Source: JAJRZL01 sp964557855 | Lineage (GTDB): Bacteria; Zixibacteria; MSB-5A5; GN15; FEB-12 | Assembly: GCA_964557855.1 (NCBI GenBank) | Contig: CAZLBP010000003.1 | Span: forward strand, 62,001-126,000 | Length of the DNA: 64,000 bases | Direction: 5' to 3' | Program-made: the position numbers and the translations under genes | Shown: positions 34,803 to 42,616 of the stretch, in pieces | Position numbering within the stretch: the first letter of the stretch is position 1 | Layout: each line of letters starts with the position of its first letter | The notes under the pieces: model-generated | Seen by the model: the letters and a program-made list of their open reading frames with translations, nothing else | Databases searched by the model: none | What the model was told of the DNA's origin: nothing

Positions 34803-35795
34803 TTAATATACTCTCTGAAACGTGCAACCGCAACGGTACCGCCCAAGGTAGGGTGGCACACCGCTTGGGCCTGTCGAGAAACCCCTTGTGTTGGTCTGTC
34901 CGGTCTTAATTCCGCATCGGCGGAATTGTAACCAGACACGTAACTCGATGCCGGGCGAGAAATGTTGATTAGCCCCGAATCGCGTTACTATGAGGCGCTC
35001 GCCGCGTCGGACCACGACATGAGCCGGTGCGCGAAAAGCTACGGTGCCATCCGACGTTACGAATCGCTTAAGTTCCGTCTGGGTTGCCTGTAACAACTCT
35101 TCATATTGAACATCATCAATCATATCGCTCAGAGTCCATCCTTTGACATCCGTATACATCCATGACTCGATAGAGAAAAAACGAGCCGTACCCGCGAGCG
35201 TCCGTATCTCCAGGTCGTCTGTCCCTGCCTCCGCAAAAAGCGAGCGCAGAATTTCCCTGTCACCCAGTGAATACGGCACCTCCAATGCTCGGGCAGCCGG
35301 ATCGCCAAAGAGTCGTCGCAGAAGATCGGTTACCGCCGCCTACCCGGGAGTGTTCTCCAATGTGTCCCACACAGCTACACTGAATGTGGAACCGGGGAGC
35401 AGGACCCTCACCATCTCCTCAATCGCTTTTGTCTGATTCTCGAAAAACATCAGACTGAACTGGCTGACGACTCGGTCGAAGCTGTCATCGTCAAAGGGCA
35501 ATGCCTCGGCCGCTGCCGGCACCCATTCAATATGCAGCGCTTTGGTCTTTGCTACACGCAACATCCCCTCGTTAATATCTACTCCCGTAACCGAACCGTC
35601 TTGGCCGACTAGTCCGGCCACGTGCCGGGCCAATACACCCGTGCCGCAGGCAACGTCGAGAACCCGGTGACCACTGCGAACATCGGCTGCATCCGTCACA
35701 TGAGACGGCCATTCGGCAAAAAGCGCCGGCAGGAAGTACTCTTCGTACACCTCCGCGGCGGTGGCAGTTACTTGTCCTTTGTCGCTATCATTCAT
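34803..35795 (-). pseudogene. UbiE-type methyltransferase, broken by an in-frame TAG and an altered 3' end
   Basis: The frame from ATG 35795 encodes a class I methyltransferase (VLDVACGTGVLARHVAGLVG, VTGVDINEGML, LPFDDDSFDRVVSQFSLMFF, VLLPGSTFSVAVWD) but stops at TAG 35342-35340 in 'ENTPG*AAVTDLLRRLFGD', where the family normally has Tyr. The same frame then continues through the expected C-terminal half (VPYSLGDREILRSLFAEAG...AFRAPAHVV). The natural end is also lost: after about residue 265 the frame runs some 65 codons into a REP-like palindrome. The start overlaps the ccmF stop. Both lesions support decay; an assembly error could explain the TAG but not the tail. Confidence 0.8.
34841..34870. 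repeat. REP-like element family B inside the methyltransferase tail
   Basis: GGGTGGCACACCGCTTGGGC (34851-34870) matches the RAYT-flanking repeat, and its end CTTGGGC pairs with GCCCAAG at 34841-34847. Confidence 0.6.
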
Positions 35796-38025
35796 GTACA
35801 GTCTGCCTCTCGAGGCTGGGTTGGAAAGTCTTTGCTTCAGGAATGGCTCGCCGCTTCGTCCTCCTCCGCTCTCTCATCGAGAGCCCCCCGGAAACAAACA
35901 CCAAAATCGTGCCCAGCCAGAACAGATTAATGAGCGGCTTCTCTGAAACTTCGATCACCAGCGACGCCGTATTCAGATCGGCGGACGGTAGGAAATCCCC
36001 CTGCACACGCAGCATCACCGTCCCGTTGTCCGGATTCACGCCGGCTATCACCAGTGTGCCTCGATCATAATCGAACTGCGCCGCCGTGGTCTCCAGCTCG
36101 CCCCCGCTAAGACGAATCGTCGGCTCCAGCGATTCTTCCTTCCCGTCATACGCCACTGTCACCAGTGCTGCAGCTTCCGCCATCGATTCCTCACCGTGAC
36201 TGCCCAGCTCGAAATCATGGAAGGTTATCTCATATTTGTCTAACGATGCCGATTCTCCTTTGGACAGTGTCAGCGTACCCGGGCTCTCGCCCTCGGGTTG
36301 CTGCAGTGCCAGCGGAGAGATATACAGATCGTATCCCAGGTATTTTTCCACATGCGGCTTTTTCATCACCCCTTCCTGATTCTTCGGAAACTCATGCGGC
36401 AGAACAGCCAGGAACTCATCCTTCGCCGTGCTGACTTCAACATGGCAATCGAATCCTCTCGGGGTCTCAACCACGTTGGTAAACCGCATCGTATGCTGCA
36501 TTTCCTGGACAGTCTCGCCCTGCGGCAATGTAACGGTTTTCTTCGATTCGAATCCGGCCGAAACCGCCGCACCCACGAGCGCCACCGCCACGCCGACATG
36601 GGCCAGCAGGAAAGGCTTGAACTCTTTATTGCGCCACGTATATATCAGCAAAAAGCCGTTAGAGACCATGGCCCAAACCGCCGCTCCGAACAGAGCAAGA
36701 TACAAAACGCTGGACGTGACGCCGCTGATCAGCAACACCAGCACCGTCACGGCGCCGACCACAGCCCCGGAGACCAGCAGTAAAGGACGACTCAGTCCCT
36801 GATTCCACCTGAAATTCGGAAACAGCGCCAGGAGCAGCAGGACGACAATAGCTATCGGTGTCATGGTCGCGAAATAGTATGGGATGCCCACATTGGAAGG
36901 GTTGCCGGTCACCCTCGTCAGCAGCGGCGCCGACGTTCCCAGCAGTGTCAGAATTCCCCCAAGAAAGAGAATTACCACCGCCAGCGAAACCAGATACGAT
37001 CGCGAAGCCACGGTTGAGTAGGACGGCTGCGGCTTGATGTCCTGCCAGCGGAAAACGAGCAGAAAGAGGCTCAGGCCGATGAAGAAGAACAGCCCGCCAA
37101 TCAGAAAATTATTGATTCCTAGATCTACAAACGAATGGACGGAGAAGTCCGCCAGCACGCCCGATCGGGTCAAAAACGTCCCGTACAGGACCGACCAGAA
37201 GGTCATACAGACGGCCAGCAGCGAGAACCGCATCAACCCCTGACGGCGCCGCTTGATAAACAACACGTGCACCTGCGCCGCCAGAAAAATCCACGGGATA
37301 AATGAGGAATTCTCCACCGGATCCCACGCCCAGAAACCACCCCAGCCCAGCGTCTTGTACGCCCAGTAACCGCCCATCACCAGCGACACCCCCAGAGCCA
37401 GCCAGGCGAACAGCGTCCATTTGCGCGCCTGCTCCGCCCAGGACAGATATTTACGCTCGACCAGACCGGTCAGACCGAATACAAAGGGAAACAGCGCTGC
37501 GGAAAACCCAACGAACATAATGGGCGGATGAATCGTCATCCAGAAATCCTGCAAGAGCGGATTCAACCCCGCGCCCTCCGCCCGAAACACCGGCAGATAC
37601 TCGAATGGAGGTTTCTTCAGCAGGATTAGCAGAATGGAAATGAGAAACAGATTGACGAAGAACATCGTTCCCGTTTCGAAATCCCTGGCCGTTCGCATGA
37701 GAACGAGACCCATGATCGAGGTAAAGAAAATCCACAAGAGAAACGTACCTTCCTGACCGCCCCAGAGGGAAGCTATCAGGTAGTGGAGAGGCAGATCACT
37801 CGAAGAATAGGAGAATACGTAGGCCACCCGAAAATCATGCTGCCATATAAGAATGAAGAGAATCCCCAGCGCCAGCGTTATACTCGCTCCGGCCGCCATG
37901 AACAGGTAGCGCGCCAGTGCGCGCCAATGCTCGCGACCTCGCCAAACAAAGAAATAGAAGACTGAAGAGAGCAATGAAGTTGTGAATGCAGCCAGGATAC
38001 AGAAACTACCGAGTTCAGGCATCAT
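35788..38025 (-). CDS. ccmF: Cytochrome c maturation heme lyase CcmF
   Basis: 745 residues with about 14-15 membrane spans. The haem-handling WWD-type motif is visible as LGWGGFWAWDPVENSSFIPW (about 230), with TIHPPIMFVGFSAALFPFVFGL before it and FLTRSGVLADFSVHSF after. A periplasmic domain occupies about 480-690. CcmF ligates haem to apocytochrome c in system I. No ccmA-E, G or H are adjacent, so the pathway is split. AAGGA precedes ATGATG. It follows ispH by 28 bases and overlaps the methyltransferase start. Confidence 0.93.
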   Translation of the reverse strand: MMPELGSFCILAAFTTSLLSSVFYFFVWRGREHWRALARYLFMAAGASITLALGILFILIWQHDFRVAYVFSYSSSDLPLHYLIASLWGGQEGTFLLWIFFTSIMGLVLMRTARDFETGTMFFVNLFLISILLILLKKPPFEYLPVFRAEGAGLNPLLQDFWMTIHPPIMFVGFSAALFPFVFGLTGLVERKYLSWAEQARKWTLFAWLALGVSLVMGGYWAYKTLGWGGFWAWDPVENSSFIPWIFLAAQVHVLFIKRRRQGLMRFSLLAVCMTFWSVLYGTFLTRSGVLADFSVHSFVDLGINNFLIGGLFFFIGLSLFLLVFRWQDIKPQPSYSTVASRSYLVSLAVVILFLGGILTLLGTSAPLLTRVTGNPSNVGIPYYFATMTPIAIVVLLLLALFPNFRWNQGLSRPLLLVSGAVVGAVTVLVLLISGVTSSVLYLALFGAAVWAMVSNGFLLIYTWRNKEFKPFLLAHVGVAVALVGAAVSAGFESKKTVTLPQGETVQEMQHTMRFTNVVETPRGFDCHVEVSTAKDEFLAVLPHEFPKNQEGVMKKPHVEKYLGYDLYISPLALQQPEGESPGTLTLSKGESASLDKYEITFHDFELGSHGEESMAEAAALVTVAYDGKEESLEPTIRLSGGELETTAAQFDYDRGTLVIAGVNPDNGTVMLRVQGDFLPSADLNTASLVIEVSEKPLINLFWLGTILVFVSGGLSMRERRRTKRRAIPEAKTFQPSLERQTVHE

Positions 38026-38053
38026 GATTCCTTCTTATTGTGGCGTACTTGTG

Positions 38054-38977
38054 CTAGACTGTATTGGAGGCCGAAGCTCTCCGGCGCTTCTTTGGCGGAA
38101 CTACCACTTCCGCGGTACCGTCGGATATCTCGACCAATCGCTTGATTACCGCATCGACGAGAAAATCAGGTGTCGAGGCGCCCGCCGAGATACCGACTTT
38201 CTCAACCTTCTGTTGTTCATCGAACCACTCCTTCTTGATGTCGTCCGCCGAGCCGATCAGGATACCTTTTCCGCAGATGGCGTCGGCTATGCGGGCCAGC
38301 CGGTTGGAGTTGGCGGATGTCTTTGAGCCCACCACCAAAATCATGTCCACATTCGGCGCCAGATCCATGATGGCCGATTGCCGTTGCGTGGTGGCATTAC
38401 AAATAGTGTTGAACACTTCGATATGCGGCCACTTCTGAAGGGCCAGCTTCTCGACCTTAGTTACTTCCCGCGTATGAGCCGTCGTCTGTATCGTCAAGCC
38501 GAGTTTCCGATCCTTCCATTCCGGCAGCGCCAGCAGCTCGGCCGTGGTCGAGGCTACCGTGATATTTCCCGGCGAATGCCCCACCACGCCGCGCGTCTCG
38601 TCATGATCCGGATCACCGTAGTGAATAACGTGGAATCCATTTGCCACGATCTTCTCGATAATCACGTATATCCGTTCCACCAGCGGACAGGTAGCGTCGA
38701 CGACGTTCAAGCCCCGCTCCCGGGCGCGTCGTTTGACGTCGGGCGCAACGCCGTGCGCCGAGATAATCAGCGTCCCCTCCGTGACCTCGTCTACCGAAAA
38801 TGCCTGCCCCACGCCCATTGCCCGGAAATTCTCCACCACCGCGTCGTTGTGTACGATCTCGTTGAGTATCGTCACCCGGCCGCCTTCCTTCTCGGCCGTA
38901 TCCTCGGCGATGTTGATCGCTCGTTTCACCCCCATGCAGAAACCATAATGTCGAGCAATGTGTATCTTTTTTAGCAT
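38054..38977 (-). CDS. ispH: 4-hydroxy-3-methylbut-2-enyl diphosphate reductase IspH
   Basis: 307 residues. Last step of the MEP isoprenoid route, a 4Fe-4S enzyme giving IPP and DMAPP. The three cluster cysteines are in GFCMGVKRAI (about 14), DATCPLVERIY (about 98) and FNTICNATTQRQSA (about 195); also EIVHNDAVVENFRAMG and GVSAGASTPD-like KVGISAGASTPDFLVDAV. GGAG precedes the ATG. The start overlaps the lipA stop by seven bases, placing it in the pdxT-side operon order lipA-ispH-ccmF. The polyprenyl synthase at 55369 would use its products. Confidence 0.97.
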   Translation of the reverse strand: MLKKIHIARHYGFCMGVKRAINIAEDTAEKEGGRVTILNEIVHNDAVVENFRAMGVGQAFSVDEVTEGTLIISAHGVAPDVKRRARERGLNVVDATCPLVERIYVIIEKIVANGFHVIHYGDPDHDETRGVVGHSPGNITVASTTAELLALPEWKDRKLGLTIQTTAHTREVTKVEKLALQKWPHIEVFNTICNATTQRQSAIMDLAPNVDMILVVGSKTSANSNRLARIADAICGKGILIGSADDIKKEWFDEQQKVEKVGISAGASTPDFLVDAVIKRLVEISDGTAEVVVPPKKRRRASASNTV

Positions 38978-39933
38978 GACTTCTCCAAAAGCTTTCGGGA
39001 TTGATCGAAGGCCTTGTACGAACTCCGCACCAACGGGCCCGCTTCCACGTGCGCCAATCCGATCTCCTGGCCGATACGGGCCATTTCATCGAATTCCGAT
39101 GGTTCATAGTATTTCTCTATCGGCAGGTGATACTGCGACGGCCGCAGGTACTGACCGATTGTGACGATGTCCGTCCCGGACGCATAAATCTGATGCAACA
39201 GCTCCACTATCTCATCGGCCGTCTCCCCCAGCCCGACCATGAAACCGGTCTTCACCACCGGGCGCGGCCGATACTCGCCGGCCAGACGCAGCAGCTCCAG
39301 CGACCGATCCAGCTTCATACCCGGACGAACCCGCTTGTACAGGCGACCCACCGTCTCAACGTTGTGTGCCAGCACGTCCACCCCCGAATCCAGCACGGTC
39401 ATCAGAGCCTGGTCATTGCCCCTGAAATCAGGAATGAGGAATTCAACCTTAACGTCTTTATCCCGCCTTCGGAGGGCTTCCATAGTCCGGGCAAAAATGG
39501 AAGCTCCTCCATCCGGCAGGTCATCTCTTGTCACTGACGTAATAACAACCTGGCGCAGCCGGAGTTCCGCAACGGCTTCCGCCAGTCGCTCCGGCTCGTC
39601 TTCATCCAGTCCCTTGGGCGGGCCTTTCAACACATCACAGAAATTACAGCCGCGCGTACAGTACTTCCCCAAGATCATGAACGTAGCCGTACCCTGCTCC
39701 CAACACTCCCGGATATTGGGACAGGCTGCCTCCTCACAGACGGAATGCAGGTTGCGGTCTTTCAAAATCGATTTCACTCGTTTGTAGTCGGGACTCGATG
39801 TCACCCGCGTCCGAATCCAGCGCGGCAACCGCGCAGTCGGCACCTGCGCCCGCTCCCGCTTGGACGGTGACCGGGGATACTCAGGGAGCCTCGTGGCGAC
39901 TCCCGCCGATTGTGTAAAGAAGACTTTATGCAT
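38971..39933 (-). CDS. lipA: Lipoyl synthase LipA
   Basis: 320 residues. Radical SAM enzyme inserting two sulfurs into octanoyl groups on E2/H proteins. Both clusters are visible: auxiliary CEEAACPNIRECW (C-x4-C-x5-C, about 61-72) and radical SAM CTRGCNFCDV (C-x3-C-x2-C, about 88-95), plus GQYLRPSQYHLPIEKYY and the C-terminal VRSSYKA. The 40-residue N-terminal extension is longer than usual. No clear ribosome site precedes the ATG. It starts 19 bases after pdxT stops... on the same strand, so the two are likely cotranscribed with ispH. Confidence 0.96.
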   Translation of the reverse strand: MHKVFFTQSAGVATRLPEYPRSPSKRERAQVPTARLPRWIRTRVTSSPDYKRVKSILKDRNLHSVCEEAACPNIRECWEQGTATFMILGKYCTRGCNFCDVLKGPPKGLDEDEPERLAEAVAELRLRQVVITSVTRDDLPDGGASIFARTMEALRRRDKDVKVEFLIPDFRGNDQALMTVLDSGVDVLAHNVETVGRLYKRVRPGMKLDRSLELLRLAGEYRPRPVVKTGFMVGLGETADEIVELLHQIYASGTDIVTIGQYLRPSQYHLPIEKYYEPSEFDEMARIGQEIGLAHVEAGPLVRSSYKAFDQSRKLLEKSC

Positions 39934-39952
39934 CCAATATTAGTATATACGC

Positions 39953-40561
39953 TTAAATCTCTTGGGACAACAAGTAATTCTTCAAAAAATGAGCCAGCAG
40001 CGTCGTATCGTCGTCCAACTCCGTATGAAACGAACAGGCCATGATATTCTGCTGGGCAATCAGCACCGGTGACTCCCGATACTCAGCCAGCCGGCGCACC
40101 CGCTCCCCGCACCGAGTCACTCGGGGCGCTCGAATGAAGGTCGCGTGCAGATTCACATCGTGCTCACCCAGTGTCGCCTTTATATCCTCCTCAAAAGAGA
40201 ACACCTGTCGACCGTATCCGTTCCGAACAACGTCGATATCAAGCAGTCCCAGCGGCGTCACACCCGCCTGGTTGTCTTCAATGTGCTTCGCCAGCATGAT
40301 CATCCCGGCGCAGGTGCCCCAGACCGGTTTGGACTCACAGAATTCGCGCAATGGCTGACGCAGCGCGAACCGGTCCATAAGCTTGTCCATAGTTGTTGAT
40401 TCCCCGCCGGGGATAATCAAACCGTCAATTGCGTCCAACTGCGACTTTGACCGAACATCCAGCGCCTCCGCACCCAGCAATCCCAACTGATGCTTGTGTC
40501 GGTCGAAATCCCCCTGCAGGGCAAGGACGCCGACCGTCAAATCTGTAAACTCCTGCTTCAT
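39953..40561 (-). CDS. pdxT: Pyridoxal 5'-phosphate synthase glutaminase subunit PdxT
   Basis: 202 residues. Class I glutaminase that feeds ammonia to PdxS for PLP synthesis. Features: VGVLALQGDFDRHKHQL, PGGESTTMDKLMD, WGTCAGMIMLAKHIED (nucleophile Cys) and CSFHTELDDDTTL (catalytic His and Glu). I start at the ATG 40561; an in-frame TTG at 40603 adds 14 unconserved residues. pdxT is normally next to pdxS; here pdxS lies 2 kb away beyond a DUF5131 gene and a RAYT transposase. Confidence 0.95.
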   Translation of the reverse strand: MKQEFTDLTVGVLALQGDFDRHKHQLGLLGAEALDVRSKSQLDAIDGLIIPGGESTTMDKLMDRFALRQPLREFCESKPVWGTCAGMIMLAKHIEDNQAGVTPLGLLDIDVVRNGYGRQVFSFEEDIKATLGEHDVNLHATFIRAPRVTRCGERVRRLAEYRESPVLIAQQNIMACSFHTELDDDTTLLAHFLKNYLLSQEI

Positions 40562-40717
40562 CGTACTTTGAACACCAATGTAACCTGTTTGTGCCGAATA
40601 CAAAAGTACTGCAGTTCGAAATCCCCCCTCCGAAGTCGACGCTATGTGTAGCGACGGTCCGTTTCGGCGCTAATGTGAAGAAAAGGTCCGCTTCGGACCT
40701 GCCTCCTGTTATGTGAC

Positions 40718-40740
40718 CGGCAAATCTCCACATCTGCCCG
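40718..40740. repeat. Dispersed palindrome family A, copy 5
   Basis: CCGGCAAATCT-CCACATCTGCCCG, a degenerate palindrome of the family described at 13928. Confidence 0.65.
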
Positions 40741-40780
40741 GCGGGTGCCCCACCGCCTGTGCCGTGGGACCTTCCCGTGG

Positions 40781-40803
40781 CCGGCAGATGCCCACATCCG
40801 CCC
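40781..40803. repeat. Dispersed palindrome family A, copy 6
   Basis: CCGGCAGATGC-CCACATCCGCCC, 63 bases from copy 5 and in the same orientation; the two flank a GTGCCCCACCGCC stretch. Confidence 0.65.
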
Positions 40804-41021
40804 AGCCTCGTGTCGCTCCCGTCCCTCTGTCGCCGGTTTCTACCCACCGAAACCGTACGAATTCACTACAACACCTGCATAACCCAGGACAAAAACCTTA
40901 CCAGAGACACTCCTGTTACGAAACGAACCCACTTCGCAGGTCGGGTTCTGACCCGAATTCCCAATTGAAAGGCGCGACCAAAGGTCTGAGTGTGTACTTC
41001 CGGCTCAACGCCCGGCAACCG

Positions 41022-41768
41022 CTAAATCTCCCCCAACACCAACTGCTGCTCTCGCGACAACAGCACCGGCATCTCGTTGTAAGTCCGTCCCCGCAGCAGC
41101 CGCCCGGCCTTCTTCTTGTTGATGCCTCCCCACTGCTTGAAGAAAAACGGCACCCGCTGAGCCTGACACTTCCGCTTGATATCCAGCACCCACTCCTCTT
41201 TCATAATCCGCGCCCCCGGACCGGACTCGCCGCCGACCACCACCCAGTCTACGCCTTCCAGATGCAAGCCCGCCAAGGGCCCCAGCAACGGCTCCAGAGA
41301 CAAAAACTTGGTCGCCGCCCCGGTCTTCACCAGATCCTTGATGCGGTATAGATACGGCGCAGCTTCGACCGTCACCCCCATCCAAACATTCTCCGGCCAA
41401 TGTAGCTTTTTGTGAACTCTGACGAGTTTCTTTGATCGCTTGGTCAGAATCTGGAAAACATGCTGCGGCGCCCGACGCATGACATCGAACACCTGCTCGA
41501 CAAACTCAAACGGAATTTCGTCATGGAACAGATCCGACATGGAGTTGACAAAGATAATCCTCGGCTTGGTCCATTTCAGCGGCTCTTCCAGTACATGCGG
41601 GTGCAGTGTAACCTTGAACCCACGCCGATACTTGTGCACCCCCATCGCCTGCAGCCGCTTGGCCATCCGCTCGGCATAGCAGTGCTCACATCCGGCGCTG
41701 ACTTTGTCACATCCGGTCACCGGGTTCCAGGTCGACCCGGTCCATTCTATGCGGGAGTGGGTGGGCAT
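41022..41768 (-). CDS. DUF5131 (phage Gp37/Gp68-type) radical-SAM-like protein
   Basis: 248 residues: EWTGSTWNPVTGCDKVSAGCEHCYAERMAKRL at 8-40 (split by variable residues) contains C-x6-C-x2-C, which resembles a radical SAM cluster loop; IFVNSMSDLFHDEIPFEFV, FQILTKRSKKL, NVWMGVTVE, FLSLEPLLGPL, WVVVGGESGPGAR and PFFFKQWGG complete the family pattern. The family is known from mycobacteriophage Gp37/Gp68 and from bacterial chromosomes; its reaction is unknown to me. No other phage genes surround it. It sits between pdxT and the RAYT, so it may have come with a local insertion. Confidence 0.88.
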   Translation of the reverse strand: MPTHSRIEWTGSTWNPVTGCDKVSAGCEHCYAERMAKRLQAMGVHKYRRGFKVTLHPHVLEEPLKWTKPRIIFVNSMSDLFHDEIPFEFVEQVFDVMRRAPQHVFQILTKRSKKLVRVHKKLHWPENVWMGVTVEAAPYLYRIKDLVKTGAATKFLSLEPLLGPLAGLHLEGVDWVVVGGESGPGARIMKEEWVLDIKRKCQAQRVPFFFKQWGGINKKKAGRLLRGRTYNEMPVLLSREQQLVLGEI

Positions 41769-41841
41769 AAGTTAATATCAGGATTCCCACCAATCGCGGT
41801 CAATCACAATGACGCAGGCCAGATGCCTGCTTCTCAACCAC

Positions 41842-41861
41842 CCGGGTGGCGCACCCCTTGG
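41842..41861 (+). repeat. REP-like element family B, upstream copy 1
   Basis: CCGGGTGGCGCACCCCTTGG, identical over 20 bases to the copy at 41881. It is followed by CTGTAATCTACTGCAATG (41863-41880), which recurs with one change at 41984-42001 over the RAYT start codon. Confidence 0.75.
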
Positions 41862-41880
41862 TCTGTAATCTACTGCAATG

Positions 41881-41906
41881 CCGGGTGGCGCACCCCTTGG
41901 GGTGCG
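41881..41906 (+). repeat. REP-like element family B, upstream copy 2
   Basis: Head GGGTGGC followed by the hairpin GCACCCC-TTG-GGGTGC. The downstream copy at 42530-42553 has the same form in opposite orientation, the layout expected for REP pairs mobilised by a RAYT. Confidence 0.75.
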
Positions 41907-41998
41907 TTTACAGTTCTAATTGACAAAGATGCGGACAAGAACGTCGGTAGCCCACCTTTCGACTTGCCCAAATCAGCGAGAACCTGTAATCTACTGTA

Positions 41999-42526
41999 AT
42001 GACCAAACTTCAGCGATACAATAATACGGGGTCGCCGAGATTCGTCACATTCTCCTGTTTCCATAATTACAACATCCTTAAGACAGAAGTTGTGAAAGAT
42101 CTCATTGTGGATAATATAGGGAATCTCCGTCAAGAGTATGGTTTCAAGCTATTTGGCTACGTAGTAATGCCTAACCATGTTCATTTGGTGATGCTGCCAC
42201 CGGATGATTTACTGCTTAGCCGAATAATCGGTCACCTCAAGTCCGTTTCTGCACGAGCAATCCTCAGTTTCTGGAGAAGTCAAGGTTTGCAATTGTTCGA
42301 AAAGCTGAAAGTGACGAGGGATGGCAAGAGCCGTTATGCCCTATGGCAAAGGAGGTACTACGATCACAATTGTCGAACCAGAGAAACCACTAGAGAGAAA
42401 ATCACCTACTGTCACAACAATCCCGTCAAAAAAGGGCTTGTTGAAGAGCCCGGCGATTGGAGATGGTCAAGTTATCGATGGTACCATGGCATGGTCGGCG
42501 TTCTACTCGAAATGGATGTTGAATAG
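41999..42526 (+). mobile_element. REP-associated tyrosine transposase (RAYT, IS200/Y1 type)
   Basis: 175 residues of the Y1_Tnp/RAYT family: GSPRFVTFSCFHNYNIL, FGYVVMPNHVHLVMLPPDD (HxH metal/nick site), RIIGHLKSVSARAIL, LWQRRYYDHNCRTRETTREKITYCHNNPVKKGLV (split by variable residues; catalytic Tyr in YYDHN or YCHNNP region) and WRWSSYRWY. RAYTs are domesticated single-copy transposases that cut and spread REP hairpins. Matching REP-like elements flank the gene on both sides in inverted orientation. The ATG lies within an 18-base direct repeat of the sequence at 41863. It separates pdxS from pdxT. Confidence 0.9.
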
Positions 42527-42529
42527 TCC

Positions 42530-42553
42530 CGCACCGCAAGCGGTGCGCCACCC
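42530..42553 (-). repeat. REP-like element family B, downstream inverted copy
   Basis: On the minus strand: head GGGTGGC, hairpin GCACCGC-TT-GCGGTGC. It begins three bases after the RAYT stop and differs from the upstream copy only by compensating bases in the stem. Confidence 0.8.
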
Positions 42554-42563
42554 GTCAATCAAC

Positions 42564-42589
42564 AAAAAAAGCAGGCCTTCGGCCTGCTT
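42564..42589 (-). terminator. Rho-independent terminator of pdxS
   Basis: Perfect nine-base stem AAGCAGGCC / GGCCTGCTT with a three-base loop, then seven T on the minus strand, 27 bases after the pdxS stop. Confidence 0.92.
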
Positions 42590-42616
42590 CAATGTCACAT
42601 TTCACTATTTCAGTAT

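Larger units (their letters stand above)
40562..41021. other. Intergenic region with hairpin and two palindrome A copies
   Basis: About 460 bases between pdxT and the DUF5131 gene. It holds a tight hairpin AGGTCCG-CTT-CGGACCT (40684-40700), palindrome family A copies at 40718-40740 and 40781-40803, and no gene. The pdxT promoter should be here but I cannot point to a good one. Confidence 0.6.

Noticed and set aside
41022..42526. Prophage remnant
   Set aside because: Only a Gp37/Gp68-type gene and a RAYT are present; there are no structural, lysis or integrase genes and no attachment-site pair.
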